Of a stretch of DNA of 64,000 nucleotides, positions 16,439 to 25,511 are shown piece after piece. The first letter of the stretch is position 1. Every line of letters begins with the position of its first letter. The position numbers and the translations under genes were made by a program. The DNA is taken from positions 320,001 through 384,000 of the forward strand of contig NZ_CP090350.1 of NCBI RefSeq assembly GCF_021398735.1, read 5' to 3'. Origin of the DNA: Methylobacterium oryzae (GTDB taxonomy: Bacteria > Pseudomonadota > Alphaproteobacteria > Rhizobiales > Beijerinckiaceae). The notes beneath the pieces were generated by a model that was not told the DNA's origin, did no database searches, and was given only the letters and a program-made list of their open reading frames with translations.

Positions 16439-18403
16439 ATGCGGACCGGTTGGATTCTTGCCGGCGCGCTCGGCTGCGCGCTCGGCGTCACGCCGACCCA
16501 GGCGCGGATCACCCAGATCGAGGTCGTCACCGTCGAGCCGTTCGCCGACGGCGCTGAATTCGGACCTGCCGGCGCGTACGAGCGGGTCATCGGTGCCGCC
16601 CGCGGCGAGCTCGATCCGGCAGATCCGGCCAATGCCGGCATCGTCGACATCGCGCTGGCGCCGCGCAATGCGCGCGGCATGGTCGAATACAGGACCGACC
16701 TGTTCATCCTGCGCCCGAAGGACCCTGCCCGCGGCAGCGGTACGCTGCTGTTCGAGGTGCTGAACCGCGGCCGCAAGTTCCTCTTCAACTGGGTGCTGGA
16801 CGCGCCGGCCCAAGGGGCCCAGGCTGTCAACGATCCGCGCAACGCCGTCGACGCCGGAACCGGCCTCGTCCTGCGTCGCGGCGACACGATCGTCTGGTCG
16901 GGCTGGGAGGCGGACGCGCTGCGCCAGCAGGGCGGCATGGCCATCGACGTGCCGGTCGCCTCCAGGAACGGCAAGCCGATCGTGGAGATCGTGCGCGACG
17001 AACTCGTGAGCGCGACGCGCGGGCCGCCAGAGGCGCCCTTCTATCTCACCTTCAAGGCGGCCAGCCAGGACAAGGCCGGCACGCAGCTGACCGTGCGCCG
17101 CCGGGAGGCCGACCCGCCGCGGCCGGTTCCGGAGGAGGCGTGGCACTACGCGACGCCGCGGCAACTCGAGCTCCTGCCCAAGGGAACGAAGCCGCTGCCG
17201 GGCTCGATCTACCAGTTCACCTACCGCGCCACCGAGCCGAAGGTGCTCGGCATCGGCTTCGCCGCGACGCGCGACGTGGTCGCCTACCTGCGCGGCGATG
17301 CCGCCGGTGGCGCCAACCCGGCGGGCGGAGCGATCCGGCACGCTGTCGCGCTCGGCATCTCCCAGAGCGGGCGGTACCTGCGCGACTTCATCGCCCAGGG
17401 CTTCAATCGCGACGAGGCCGGGCGCCGGGTCTTCGACGGCGTGCTGTCGCACATCGCGGGGATCGGCGGCGTCTTCCTGAACGCGCGCTTCGGCCAACCG
17501 TCCCGCACCAACACGCAGCACGAGGACCATCTCTATCCGGAGAATGCCTTCCCGTTCTCCGCGGCGGTTCAGCACGACCCGGTGACGGGACGGAACGGCG
17601 CACTGCTGCGCGACGACGGCTTCGACCCGCTGCTGATCGAGGTGAACACCGGCACCGAGTACTGGCAGAAGGGTGCCTCGCTGCTGGCGACGGATCCCCT
17701 GGGCCGCACCGACCTGGCCTTGCCCGACACGACACGCGTCTACTTGGTCTCGAGCGGCTTCCACTACGGGCGCGCCGGACTGACCTCGAGCAGAGGCCCC
17801 TGCGCCAACATGCGCAGCACCCTCAATCCGGCGCCTGCCCTCCGGGCGCTTCTCGTCGCACTCGAGGACTGGGTGACGCTCGGCACGCCCCCGCCCGACA
17901 GCCAGATCCCGCGCCTGTCGGACGGCACGCTGGTGGAGCCGGCCGAGGCCGGCTATCCCTTCATCGTCGGTGTGCCGGTCCCGACCGCCCCGAACACGAT
18001 CGCCCGCTTCAGCACCTACGTCGATCCCAAGCCCGAGAGCGGGCCGCAGTACCGGCCGCTCGTGCCCCGCGTCGACGCGGATGGCAACGACGTGGCAGGC
18101 ATTCGCCTGCCGGCCGTCGCCGCACCGCGCGCGACCTTCACGGGCTGGAATCTCTACGCCGATCCCTTCCCGGCGGGGGCCCTCTGCGACCGGGAGGGGA
18201 GCCAGCTTCCGTTCGCCCGGACCCGGGCGGAGCGGGAGGCCAACGGGGATCCGCGGCCCTCGCTGGAGGAGCGCTACCCGGATCCGGATGCCTACCTGGC
18301 TGCCGTGACCAAGTCCGTGGACGCGCTGGTTCGGGATCGCCTGCTCCTGCGCGAGGACGGCGACCGCCTTGTCCAGGCGGCGCGGCAGGAGTCCGCGCCA
18401 TGA
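16439..18403 (+). CDS. exported alpha/beta-hydrolase domain protein
   Basis: 654 residues from the ATG at 16439, with a signal peptide (MRTGWILAGALGCALGVTPT, QA). The long N-terminal domain (VEPFADGAEFGPAGAYERV, GTLLFEVLNRGRKFLFN) matches the large alpha/beta-hydrolase domain-containing proteins of proteobacteria. The nucleophile elbow is GISQSGRYLRDFI, with Ser near residue 308. A later acid/His region is suggested by NPAPALRALLVALEDW and the C-terminal PFPAGALCDREGS block. Probably a periplasmic esterase-like enzyme; the substrate is unknown. It faces the serine hydrolase at 18461. Confidence 0.8.
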   Translation: MRTGWILAGALGCALGVTPTQARITQIEVVTVEPFADGAEFGPAGAYERVIGAARGELDPADPANAGIVDIALAPRNARGMVEYRTDLFILRPKDPARGSGTLLFEVLNRGRKFLFNWVLDAPAQGAQAVNDPRNAVDAGTGLVLRRGDTIVWSGWEADALRQQGGMAIDVPVASRNGKPIVEIVRDELVSATRGPPEAPFYLTFKAASQDKAGTQLTVRRREADPPRPVPEEAWHYATPRQLELLPKGTKPLPGSIYQFTYRATEPKVLGIGFAATRDVVAYLRGDAAGGANPAGGAIRHAVALGISQSGRYLRDFIAQGFNRDEAGRRVFDGVLSHIAGIGGVFLNARFGQPSRTNTQHEDHLYPENAFPFSAAVQHDPVTGRNGALLRDDGFDPLLIEVNTGTEYWQKGASLLATDPLGRTDLALPDTTRVYLVSSGFHYGRAGLTSSRGPCANMRSTLNPAPALRALLVALEDWVTLGTPPPDSQIPRLSDGTLVEPAEAGYPFIVGVPVPTAPNTIARFSTYVDPKPESGPQYRPLVPRVDADGNDVAGIRLPAVAAPRATFTGWNLYADPFPAGALCDREGSQLPFARTRAEREANGDPRPSLEERYPDPDAYLAAVTKSVDALVRDRLLLREDGDRLVQAARQESAP

Positions 18404-18460
18404 CCGCTCCGGGTTCGGTCGTGCCGCCGGCGTAGACATGCGTCGGGCGGACCTTGTCCC

Positions 18461-19642
18461 TCAGGGAGACGTCTCGGACAGTCGACGGTCTTCCAGGGCG
18501 GCGTAGACCATGGTGCGGGTCAGCGTGCGGTAGTGCTGGCGCTGGTCGGCCGAGGAGGTCTGCATCATCAGGAGCGCGAAGAACCCCTCTACAGGGTCAA
18601 CCCAGAAGTATGTGCCTCCGACGCCGCTCCAGAACCAGTCGCCGATATTGCCGGGGAACGGCGCCTCGCCCGCCGCGAGGCGGACCGCCACGCCCAGCCC
18701 GAAGCCGTAGCCCGGTCCCGGCGGATAGTAGGCGGCCTTCGCGATCGCCGCCCCGAGATGATCCGAGGTCATGAGCCGCACGCTGGCCGGCGCCAGGACG
18801 CGCGCGCCGTCGAGACTGCCGCCGGCGAGAAGCATGCGCAGGAAGCGGGCGCAGTCCGCCGTGCTCGATACGAGGCCGCCATTGCCCCTCTGGCCGCGCC
18901 GCGGCTGCGCGGGATCGTGAAAGACAGGGCGCTGCCCCGGTGCTTGCGGCAGCGGCTGCGCGACGCGTGATCCCATCGCGGCCGAGATCTGGAACAGCGT
19001 GTCGGCCATGCCGAGCGGCTCGAGCACGGTCGCGTCGAGGACCCGCTGCAGATCCGCGCCGCCCGAGATCTCCAGGACGCGGCCGAGCACGTCGGTGGCG
19101 TGCGAGTAGTGCCACACCGTGCCGGGCTCGTGCTCCAGCGGCAGGCGGGCGATCCGGTCGGCGAACGCCGCGTTGTCGAGATCCTCGGCGAGCAGGCCGT
19201 CGGCCGCGTAGGCGCGCCGCGCCGGCCCGTCGCCGAGATAGCCGTAGGCGATCCCGGCGGTGTGGCGCAGGAGATCCTGAACGGTCGGCCTGGCCCTGGC
19301 GGGCCTGAGGCCGCCGTCCGGATCAAGCACCGACAGGTGCTCGAAGGCGGGAATGAATGCCGCCACGGGCTGATCGAGGCGCAGTGCGCCGCGCTCGGCG
19401 AGCACCATGGTAGCGGCGGAGACGACAACCTTGGTCATGGAGTAGATGCGCCAGAGCGCGTCGGGCCCGAGGGGCGCGTGCGCGACGCGGTCGCGGTAGC
19501 CGACGGTGCGTCGCCAGATCGCCCCGTCCGCGCCGCCGACGAGCATGTCGGCCCCGGCGATCGCGCCGCTGTCGACATCGGCCGTCAGGCGGTCGCCGAG
19601 GCGGTCGAGGTGGCGGGAGGAGAAGGCTGGCGCAGTCCGCAT
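18461..19642 (-). CDS. class C beta-lactamase-like serine hydrolase
   Basis: 393 residues from the ATG at 19642. SxxK is SMTK at residue 68, and the YxN-equivalent is YSH in VWHYSHATDVLG. It has the family-typical LLRHTAGIAYG and a C-terminal GGTYFWVDPVEG (third motif region). No signal peptide is evident, so it is probably cytosolic. Such proteins are usually esterases or D-aminopeptidases rather than antibiotic-degrading enzymes. The frame is open far upstream through the binding-protein gene, but that is a shadow. Confidence 0.85.
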   Translation of the reverse strand: MRTAPAFSSRHLDRLGDRLTADVDSGAIAGADMLVGGADGAIWRRTVGYRDRVAHAPLGPDALWRIYSMTKVVVSAATMVLAERGALRLDQPVAAFIPAFEHLSVLDPDGGLRPARARPTVQDLLRHTAGIAYGYLGDGPARRAYAADGLLAEDLDNAAFADRIARLPLEHEPGTVWHYSHATDVLGRVLEISGGADLQRVLDATVLEPLGMADTLFQISAAMGSRVAQPLPQAPGQRPVFHDPAQPRRGQRGNGGLVSSTADCARFLRMLLAGGSLDGARVLAPASVRLMTSDHLGAAIAKAAYYPPGPGYGFGLGVAVRLAAGEAPFPGNIGDWFWSGVGGTYFWVDPVEGFFALLMMQTSSADQRQHYRTLTRTMVYAALEDRRLSETSP

Positions 19643-19863
19643 GGCACCGATGTAGCGCGCGCCACCGCGCCCGCATCGCCGCGGCCGCGAAAGGCCGGAC
19701 GGCGACGCGCATCGGCTCCGGTGTCCTCGGGGCGCCGCGCGCCGGGGCGACGGTCCGGCCCGGCGAAGGATGGCGCGCCACGTAAGGACCGGGCGCGGCT
19801 CTAAGCCTCTGTTTCGACGCGCTCTCTTGCGCCGGACCGGTATCCACTTCGGTGCAGAGCGCT

Positions 19864-21435
19864 CTAGGCCGGCCTGACATCGTAGAATTGCGGGAAGCCG
19901 TTGCGCACGCCCGTCAGGCCCCGATAGGCTGTCGCCTCGTAATAGGCGCCGAGCGGCAGGTACGGCACGTCGATGAAGAACTGTCGCTGGATCTCGGCGC
20001 AGATCGCCTTCTGCGCCGCAGAATCGGGCGCGGTGAACCACGCGGCGCGCAGCTCCTCGAGACGGGGCGCGCGGGGCCATCCGAACCAGGCCTGGTCGCC
20101 GTTGCCGCGGATGCCGAGCTGGCCGGCGGGATCGAAGTTGTTGGTGCCGTTCAGGTAGGTGACGAAGGTGCTCCAGCCGCCCTTGTCCGGGGGCTGGCGG
20201 CTCGCCCGGCGCTGCACCAGGGTCCCCCAGTCCATCGCGACGAGGTCCACGGCGAGCCCGCATTTCTGGAAGGCTTCGGCCGCGACGAGGGCCAGGGGAT
20301 GGGTGGCCGGGTAATCGGTCGGGTCGAGCATGACGACGCGCTCGCCCCGGTAGCCGGCCTCCGCCAGGGCGCGCCTGACCGCGGCGTAGTCGCGGGGGCC
20401 GACCAGCCCGTCGGTGCCCGCGCGCGTCGCCATCGGCGCCTCGGGGCTGAAGACGCCGACATGGTCCTTCCACAGGGCGCGCTCGTCGCCCGCGACCGCG
20501 CTCATGAACTCGGTCTGGTCGATGGCGCCGAGCAGCGCCCGCAGGATCGCGGGATTGTCGAAGGGCGGATGCAGGTGGTTGAAGCGCAGGCAGCCGATGC
20601 CGCCGGCCGGATCGAGCACCTCCAGCCGGATCCCCGATCTGCTCCTGAGCAGCGCCTGCAGATCCGGCGTCGGGTTCTGCCACCAGTCGACCTCGCCGGC
20701 CGCCAGCGCGCTCGCGGCGGTGGAGGCGTCGGGCACGATCCGCCACTCGATCCGCTCGAAATGGGCCCGCTTCGGTCCGGCGGTGAAGCTCGCCGCGCCG
20801 TCCGGGCGGGGCACGTAGCCGTCGAAGCGCTCGTAGACGGTGAGCGCCCCCGGGACGCGCTCGTCCGCCTTGAAGCGGAACGGGCCCGAGCCGACCATCT
20901 CGGTGACCTGCGTGTTCGGGTCGGTCTTCGCCAGGCGCTCCGGCATGATGCAGGGCATCGAGGTGCCGGTCTTGCCCAGAGCCGCGGGCAGCAGCGGGAA
21001 CGGCCGCTTGAGGCGGAACTGCACGACGCGGTCGGAGGTCGCCGCGAGTTCGTCGGTGGCGTCGATCAGCGCCCGGCCGAAGGCGTCGCGGGCGGCGAAG
21101 CGGCGCACGCTCGCCACCGCGTCGCGCGCCAGCACCGGCGCGCCGTCGTGGAAGCGCAGGCCCTCGCGCAGGGTCAGGCGCCAGAGGCGGCCATCCGCCT
21201 CGACGGCGTGGCCCTCGACCATCTGCGGCTGGAACTCGTAGCCCGCGGTCTGGCCGTAGAGGGTGTCGAAAACGAGGTAGCCGTGGTTGCGCGTCACGGT
21301 CGCCGTCGTCCAGATCGGGTCGATCACCGCGACGTCGCTTTCCGGGATGAAGCGCAGAACCTTGGCGGGCTGCGCGACGGCGGGCCGCGCGACCGCGGCG
21401 GCGGCCAGGGCGGCGAGGACCTCGCGGCGCCTCAT
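19864..21435 (-). CDS. peptide/opine-type ABC transporter substrate-binding protein
   Basis: 523 residues from the ATG at 21435 (MRRREVLAALAAAAVARPAV, AQ: twin-Arg-like start and Ala-rich signal). It is a family 5 solute-binding protein: FIPESDVAVIDPIWTTATVT at the start, then YEFQPQMVEGHAVEADGRLW, LTLREGLRFHDGAPVLARDA and VGSGPFRF. It should deliver peptides or related compounds to an inner-membrane importer. No permease or ATPase genes are adjacent, so it is an orphan or uses one encoded elsewhere. It is on the same strand as the serine hydrolase, 221 bp upstream, and the two may work on a common substrate (inference). Confidence 0.88.
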   Translation of the reverse strand: MRRREVLAALAAAAVARPAVAQPAKVLRFIPESDVAVIDPIWTTATVTRNHGYLVFDTLYGQTAGYEFQPQMVEGHAVEADGRLWRLTLREGLRFHDGAPVLARDAVASVRRFAARDAFGRALIDATDELAATSDRVVQFRLKRPFPLLPAALGKTGTSMPCIMPERLAKTDPNTQVTEMVGSGPFRFKADERVPGALTVYERFDGYVPRPDGAASFTAGPKRAHFERIEWRIVPDASTAASALAAGEVDWWQNPTPDLQALLRSRSGIRLEVLDPAGGIGCLRFNHLHPPFDNPAILRALLGAIDQTEFMSAVAGDERALWKDHVGVFSPEAPMATRAGTDGLVGPRDYAAVRRALAEAGYRGERVVMLDPTDYPATHPLALVAAEAFQKCGLAVDLVAMDWGTLVQRRASRQPPDKGGWSTFVTYLNGTNNFDPAGQLGIRGNGDQAWFGWPRAPRLEELRAAWFTAPDSAAQKAICAEIQRQFFIDVPYLPLGAYYEATAYRGLTGVRNGFPQFYDVRPA

Positions 21436-21664
21436 CGGCGAGCGCTCGTGCTGGATGCCATCGGAGACCGTGCGCCCGTCACCCTCGTCGCGTCGCATGG
21501 TGCCCTCGGAGAGGCTGCGAGGCAAACGCGGGGCCGCGCCCCGCCGCGCGCGGCCGCGTCAGCGGGCAGTGCCCGGAGCACAGAGGCGGGGCAACTCGCG
21601 CCGCGAGCCCCCTGCACGACCCCGCGTCCGCCGGGCCGGAGCCTCCGTCCCGGCGCCTCGGGCC

Positions 21665-21991
21665 CTAGCGCTCGCGGTCGGCCCCGGAATCGGCCTGTTC
21701 GGGCGCGGTCATCTCCGGCGTCAGCAGACCGAGTTCGATCAGGAAGGCCGAAGTCGGTTCCAAGTAGACGCCGATCTGGATCGCATCCGGGTCCGAATGC
21801 GGCGTCACATAGGTGCGCCTCTCGTACAGCTCGGACTCGCCGCTCGCCAACAGGTCCCGCAACGCGCACCGGCGCATCCAAGAGATGATCCCGCGCGCGT
21901 AGGCGTCTTCGACCAGCTTGAATCCGCCGATCACGGCGTGTTCGAAATCGGGATCCGTTCGGATCACGACTCTGCGGGGTGTTTCCTGCAT
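21665..21991 (-). CDS. small hypothetical protein
   Basis: 108 residues from the ATG at 21991 (MQETPRRVVIRTDPDFEHAV). A mixed alpha/beta look (GGFKLVEDAYARGIISWMRR, IQIGVYLEPTSAFLIELGLL) with an acidic tail. No family recognised; coding character is good. Confidence 0.55.
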   Translation of the reverse strand: MQETPRRVVIRTDPDFEHAVIGGFKLVEDAYARGIISWMRRCALRDLLASGESELYERRTYVTPHSDPDAIQIGVYLEPTSAFLIELGLLTPEMTAPEQADSGADRER

Positions 21992-22033
21992 GTGTGTCCT
22001 GCGACGCTCTCGGATCCCGGCCAGCCGGCTCAT

Positions 22034-22443
22034 GCTGATCTTGCGGCCGGCCGCCGAGGCTGACCCAGACTCGGACCAGTCCTGTCCAGGCGCAGAGCCC
22101 GCGCGGGCGTTTCCGTCGCCATCATTTGTGGTGCTCGGTGCTCGACCGAAGGACGTAGCACCCTGTCGCGGGCCGCCGCGCCCGCGGCTGAGGCCCCGCG
22201 GTCACATCGCTGCGCCGTGTCGTTCGATGTGCCGCACGCCTGCACGATTGCCGCGGAGCCGCCGGAGGGGCCGTTCGGTCGGGCGCTCCCCGAGCCGGCC
22301 GCGGTCCGAGCCGGCGGCCACGGCGATCCCGTCGCTCCGGCAACGCCGTCAGCGCGGGTGCTCCGGAACACGCCGGGCCTGAAAGCTTGAGCCTACATCG
22401 GGATCACACCGCGACGACAGTCGCGAGCCCGATGGAGACGACG
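22034..22443. other. no gene recognised
   Basis: 410 bp between divergent genes. Reading frames are Arg/Pro/Ala-rich shadows. Presumably promoter DNA for the genes at 21991 (left) and 22444 (right). Confidence 0.3.
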
Positions 22444-22548
22444 ATGACCTGGACGAACCGCATCACCATAGCCGCGACCCTCATCGGCGGCGCGATCGCG
22501 CTGGTGACTTACGCGCAGGCCCTGAGTCTGCCGACGCACTTCGCCTGA
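22444..22548 (+). CDS. 34-residue membrane protein ending LPTHFA
   Basis: ATG at 22444 with GGAG 6 bp upstream; an in-frame ATG at 22432 is possible. It starts MTWTNRITIAATLIGGAIAL, continues VTYAQALS and ends LPTHFA. One hydrophobic helix and the same C-terminal motif as the protein at 14077-14208. Confidence 0.5.
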   Translation: MTWTNRITIAATLIGGAIALVTYAQALSLPTHFA

Positions 22549-22850
22549 GCCCGCCTGCCGGGGGAGCGCCCCGCGCCGCTCCTCCGACGCCGTCGTGACG
22601 GCCACCGTCGCGTTGAGACTTATCGCGCAGCCCACGATCGGGCCGCCTCGCTTCGTCCGAGGGGCGCCTGGCGGACCGCTCTGAGCCGCTCCGGGCCGCG
22701 CCGTCGGCGCGCGCGGTTCTCGGCAGGATCGGCCACGATCGCCCAGGATCGGGCGCCGGACCGCGTCGGCGCGGACGCGCCCGCCCCGCTTGCCGGGCCC
22801 GCCCTTTCTGCGTTTCAAGGCCGTGACCCCTGGACGTGGCCCGGCCGGCG
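22549..22850. other. no gene recognised
   Basis: About 300 bp upstream of the LysR gene without coding character. A CGATC-rich stretch near 22730-22755 (GGATCGGCCACGATCGCCCAGGATCGG is partly repetitive) is the only visible pattern. Confidence 0.3.
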
Positions 22851-23750
22851 ATGGAACTGAAGTGGATCGAGGACTTCCTCAGCCTCGCCGAGACCCGTAG
22901 CTTCTCACGCTCGGCCGAGGCGCGTCACGTCACGCAATCGGCGTTCAGCCGCCGCATCCGCTCCCTGGAGGTCTGGCTCGGCACGGCCTTGCTCGACCGA
23001 AGCACCTACCCGATCACCCTCACGGCGGACGGGCGCCACTTCCTCGAGACCGCCGAGGAGGTGGTGCGCCTCCTCACCCTCAGCCGCGCCGACTTCCGCA
23101 ACCGCAGCGAGCGGTCGAGCCTGCCCGTCGTCGCCATCACTGCCCTGCATTCGCTCTGCCTCTCCTTCCTGCCGCGCTGGCTCGGCACGCTCCGGGGCGA
23201 GCTCGGCGCGATGAGCAGCCGCGTGCTGCCGGAGAACTTCAACATCTGCCTCCAGGCCCTGGTCGAGGGCGGCTACGACCTCATGCTGACCTATCACCAT
23301 CCGGGCATCCCGATCCCGCTCGGGCCCGATCGCTTTCCCTGCCTCGTCGTGGGCCAGGACAGCCTCGTGGCCGTGGCGGCGCCGGCGGATCTCCCCCGCG
23401 ACCGGGAAGGCCGCCTGCCGCTCCTGCAATATTCCCGCGGCTCCTTCCTGGGCCGGCTCGCCGCCATCGCCCAGGCCCGGGAGGGCGCGCCCGCGACCTA
23501 TCCGGTCCACACGAACGAGAACTCGATGGCCGAGGCCCTGCGGTCGATGGCGCTCGCGGGACACGGGGTCGCGTGGCTGCCGAGGAGCCTCGTGGCCGGC
23601 GAGATCGCGGCGGGCGCGCTCGCCATCGTCAGCCCCGAGATGTCGATGGAGATCCGGCTGTACCGCAGCGCGGAGCGGGCCCGGCCGTTCCTAGAGGCCG
23701 TCTGGTCGGCCGCCGCCGCGGATTCGAAGAACTATTCCGGTTCGGAATAG
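22851..23750 (+). CDS. LysR-family regulator, probably of aspA and its symporter
   Basis: 299 residues from the ATG at 22851. The N-terminal winged helix (WIEDFLSLAETRSFSRSAEA, VTQSAFSRRIRSLEVWLGTA) is followed by a periplasmic-binding-like effector domain (VVAITALHSLCLSFLPRWLG; GHGVAWLPRSLVAGEIAAG). It is encoded upstream of, and in the same direction as, aspA and the symporter. That suggests it controls them in response to an amino or dicarboxylic acid (inference). Its stop codon lies inside a perfect 12-bp inverted repeat. Confidence 0.88.
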   Translation: MELKWIEDFLSLAETRSFSRSAEARHVTQSAFSRRIRSLEVWLGTALLDRSTYPITLTADGRHFLETAEEVVRLLTLSRADFRNRSERSSLPVVAITALHSLCLSFLPRWLGTLRGELGAMSSRVLPENFNICLQALVEGGYDLMLTYHHPGIPIPLGPDRFPCLVVGQDSLVAVAAPADLPRDREGRLPLLQYSRGSFLGRLAAIAQAREGAPATYPVHTNENSMAEALRSMALAGHGVAWLPRSLVAGEIAAGALAIVSPEMSMEIRLYRSAERARPFLEAVWSAAAADSKNYSGSE

Positions 23751-23755
23751 TTCTG
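23729..23755. promoter_or_regulatory. perfect 12-bp inverted repeat at the lysR stop / aspA leader
   Basis: AGAACTATTCCG at 23729-23740 pairs perfectly with CGGAATAGTTCT at 23744-23755 around a GTT loop, and the TAG stop of the LysR gene falls within it. There is no T-run after it, so it is not a standard terminator. It is 222 bp before aspA and could be a LysR operator or an mRNA stabilising hairpin. Confidence 0.5.
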
Positions 23756-23977
23756 GTCGCAACTAGCATTGGCGGCCCGCCGGCACCGGGACTATCAGAC
23801 GCCGGCCGGTCAGGCGCGGCCGCCCGTGAGGGCGGGGCGACTGGCGGCGACCCTTCATCGCGCACCGTCGAGAGCGTCGACGCCCCCTCACGCGGGCCGG
23901 TCGCTCACGCGCAATCGTCCGCCCAACCGTCCTGCCCTACGGCGCGCCGGATCGCTTCCGCGCGCGAGGAGAGAGCC

Positions 23978-25429
23978 GTGTCCGAGATCGCTTCCGCCGC
24001 CCCGACCCGCACCGAGCACGACCTCCTGGGCGACCGCGAGGTTCCGCAGGCGGCCTACTGGGGCATCCATACCCTGCGCGCGGTCGAGAACTTCCCGATC
24101 ACCGGCACCACGCTGGCCACCTGCCCGGACCTGATCCGGGCGCTCGCGGCGATCAAGCAGGCGGCGGCGCTCGCCAACCGGGAACTCGGCCTGCTCGATG
24201 CGGCGCGCTGCGACGCGATCGTCGCGGCCTGCGAGGAGATCCGGGCCGGCGGCCTGCACGATCAGTTCGTGGTCGATCTCATTCAGGGCGGGGCCGGGAC
24301 CTCGACCAACATGAACGCCAACGAGGTCGTGGCCAACCGCGCGCTCGAACTGCTCGGCCACGCCCGCGGCGCCTACGGGCAGCTGCACCCGAACGAGCAC
24401 GTCAACATGGGCCAGAGCACCAACGACGTGTACCCGACGGCCCTCAAGATCGCCGGCATCGGCGCGATCCGTCGGCTCGTCGCCGCGATGGCGTCGCTGC
24501 GCGGCAGCTTCGAGGCCAAGGCCGCCGAGTTCTCGGACGTGCTCAAGATGGGCCGCACCCAGCTGCAGGACGCGGTGCCCATGACGCTCGGCCAGGAATT
24601 CGGCACCTACGCGCGCATGCTCGGCGAGGACGAGGCCCGGCTGGGCGAGGCCGAGCTGCTGATCCGCGAGATCAACATGGGCGCCACCGCGATCGGGACC
24701 GGCATCACCGCGCATCCCCTCTACGCGGCCGCGGTCCGCGCGCGGCTGTCCGAGATCACCGGCATCCCGCTCGTCACGGCCGAGGATCTGGTCGAGGCAA
24801 CCCAGGATTGCGGCGCCTTCGTGCAGGTGTCCGGCGTCCTCAAGCGGGTGGCCGTGAAGCTGTCCAAGACCTGCAACGACCTGCGCCTGCTCTCCAGCGG
24901 TCCGCGCGCGGGCTTCGGCGAGATCAACCTGCCGGCCCGGCAGGCCGGCTCCTCGATCATGCCCGGCAAGGTCAATCCGGTGATCCCCGAGGTGGTGAAC
25001 CAAGTGGCGTTCGAGGTGATCGGCAACGACGTGACGATCAGCTTCGCGGCCGAGGCCGGCCAGCTGCAGCTCAACGCCTTCGAGCCCGTGATCGCCTACA
25101 GCCTGTTCCGCAGCTTCGCGCATCTCGAAGCCGCCTGCCGCACGCTCGATCTCCACTGCGTGCGGGGCATCACCGCCAACCGCGAACGGCTGCGCGCCAG
25201 CGTCGAGCACTCGATCGGGATCGTGACCGCGCTCAACCCCTATATCGGCTACCGCAACGCGACGGCCGTCGCCATGGAGGCGCACGCGACCGGCCGCGGC
25301 GTCTACGACCTCGTGCTCGAGAAGGGGCTGATGGCCCGCGCGCAGCTCGACGCGGTCCTCCGGCCCGAGCGGCTGACCCGCCCGCAAGCCCCCGATCCGG
25401 TCATCGCCCGGGCCGTCGCCGGGGCCTGA
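23978..25429 (+). CDS. aspA: aspartate ammonia-lyase
   Basis: 483 residues from the GTG at 23978, preceded by GAGGAGAGA. Fumarase/aspartase superfamily: TEHDLLGDREVPQAAYWGIH start, QGGAGTSTNMNANEV, NMGQSTNDVYPTALKI, and the signature GSSIMPGKVNP near residue 324. It converts L-aspartate to fumarate and ammonia in the cytosol. The adjoining dicarboxylate/amino acid symporter (83 bp downstream) supports an aspartate-uptake-and-deamination operon. Fumarase C is the nearest alternative, but the leader and YWGIHT wording fit aspartase better. Confidence 0.88.
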   Translation: MSEIASAAPTRTEHDLLGDREVPQAAYWGIHTLRAVENFPITGTTLATCPDLIRALAAIKQAAALANRELGLLDAARCDAIVAACEEIRAGGLHDQFVVDLIQGGAGTSTNMNANEVVANRALELLGHARGAYGQLHPNEHVNMGQSTNDVYPTALKIAGIGAIRRLVAAMASLRGSFEAKAAEFSDVLKMGRTQLQDAVPMTLGQEFGTYARMLGEDEARLGEAELLIREINMGATAIGTGITAHPLYAAAVRARLSEITGIPLVTAEDLVEATQDCGAFVQVSGVLKRVAVKLSKTCNDLRLLSSGPRAGFGEINLPARQAGSSIMPGKVNPVIPEVVNQVAFEVIGNDVTISFAAEAGQLQLNAFEPVIAYSLFRSFAHLEAACRTLDLHCVRGITANRERLRASVEHSIGIVTALNPYIGYRNATAVAMEAHATGRGVYDLVLEKGLMARAQLDAVLRPERLTRPQAPDPVIARAVAGA

Positions 25430-25511
25430 TCCAGAATCCGGGATCCGCGCCCGCGACGCCAGCGGTCGGGTCCCGCACGCCGAACAACACGATCCCATGG
25501 GAGGACAACGG

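Noticed and set aside
18461..20746. One leftward 761-residue frame covering both the serine hydrolase and part of the binding protein
   Set aside because: Only the last 393 residues are hydrolase. The first part is an Arg-rich shadow of the binding-protein gene in another frame.
22393..22818. Leftward 141-residue frame before the LysR gene
   Set aside because: Arg/Gly/Ala-rich, no start context, and it overlaps the better supported 34-residue gene on the other strand.
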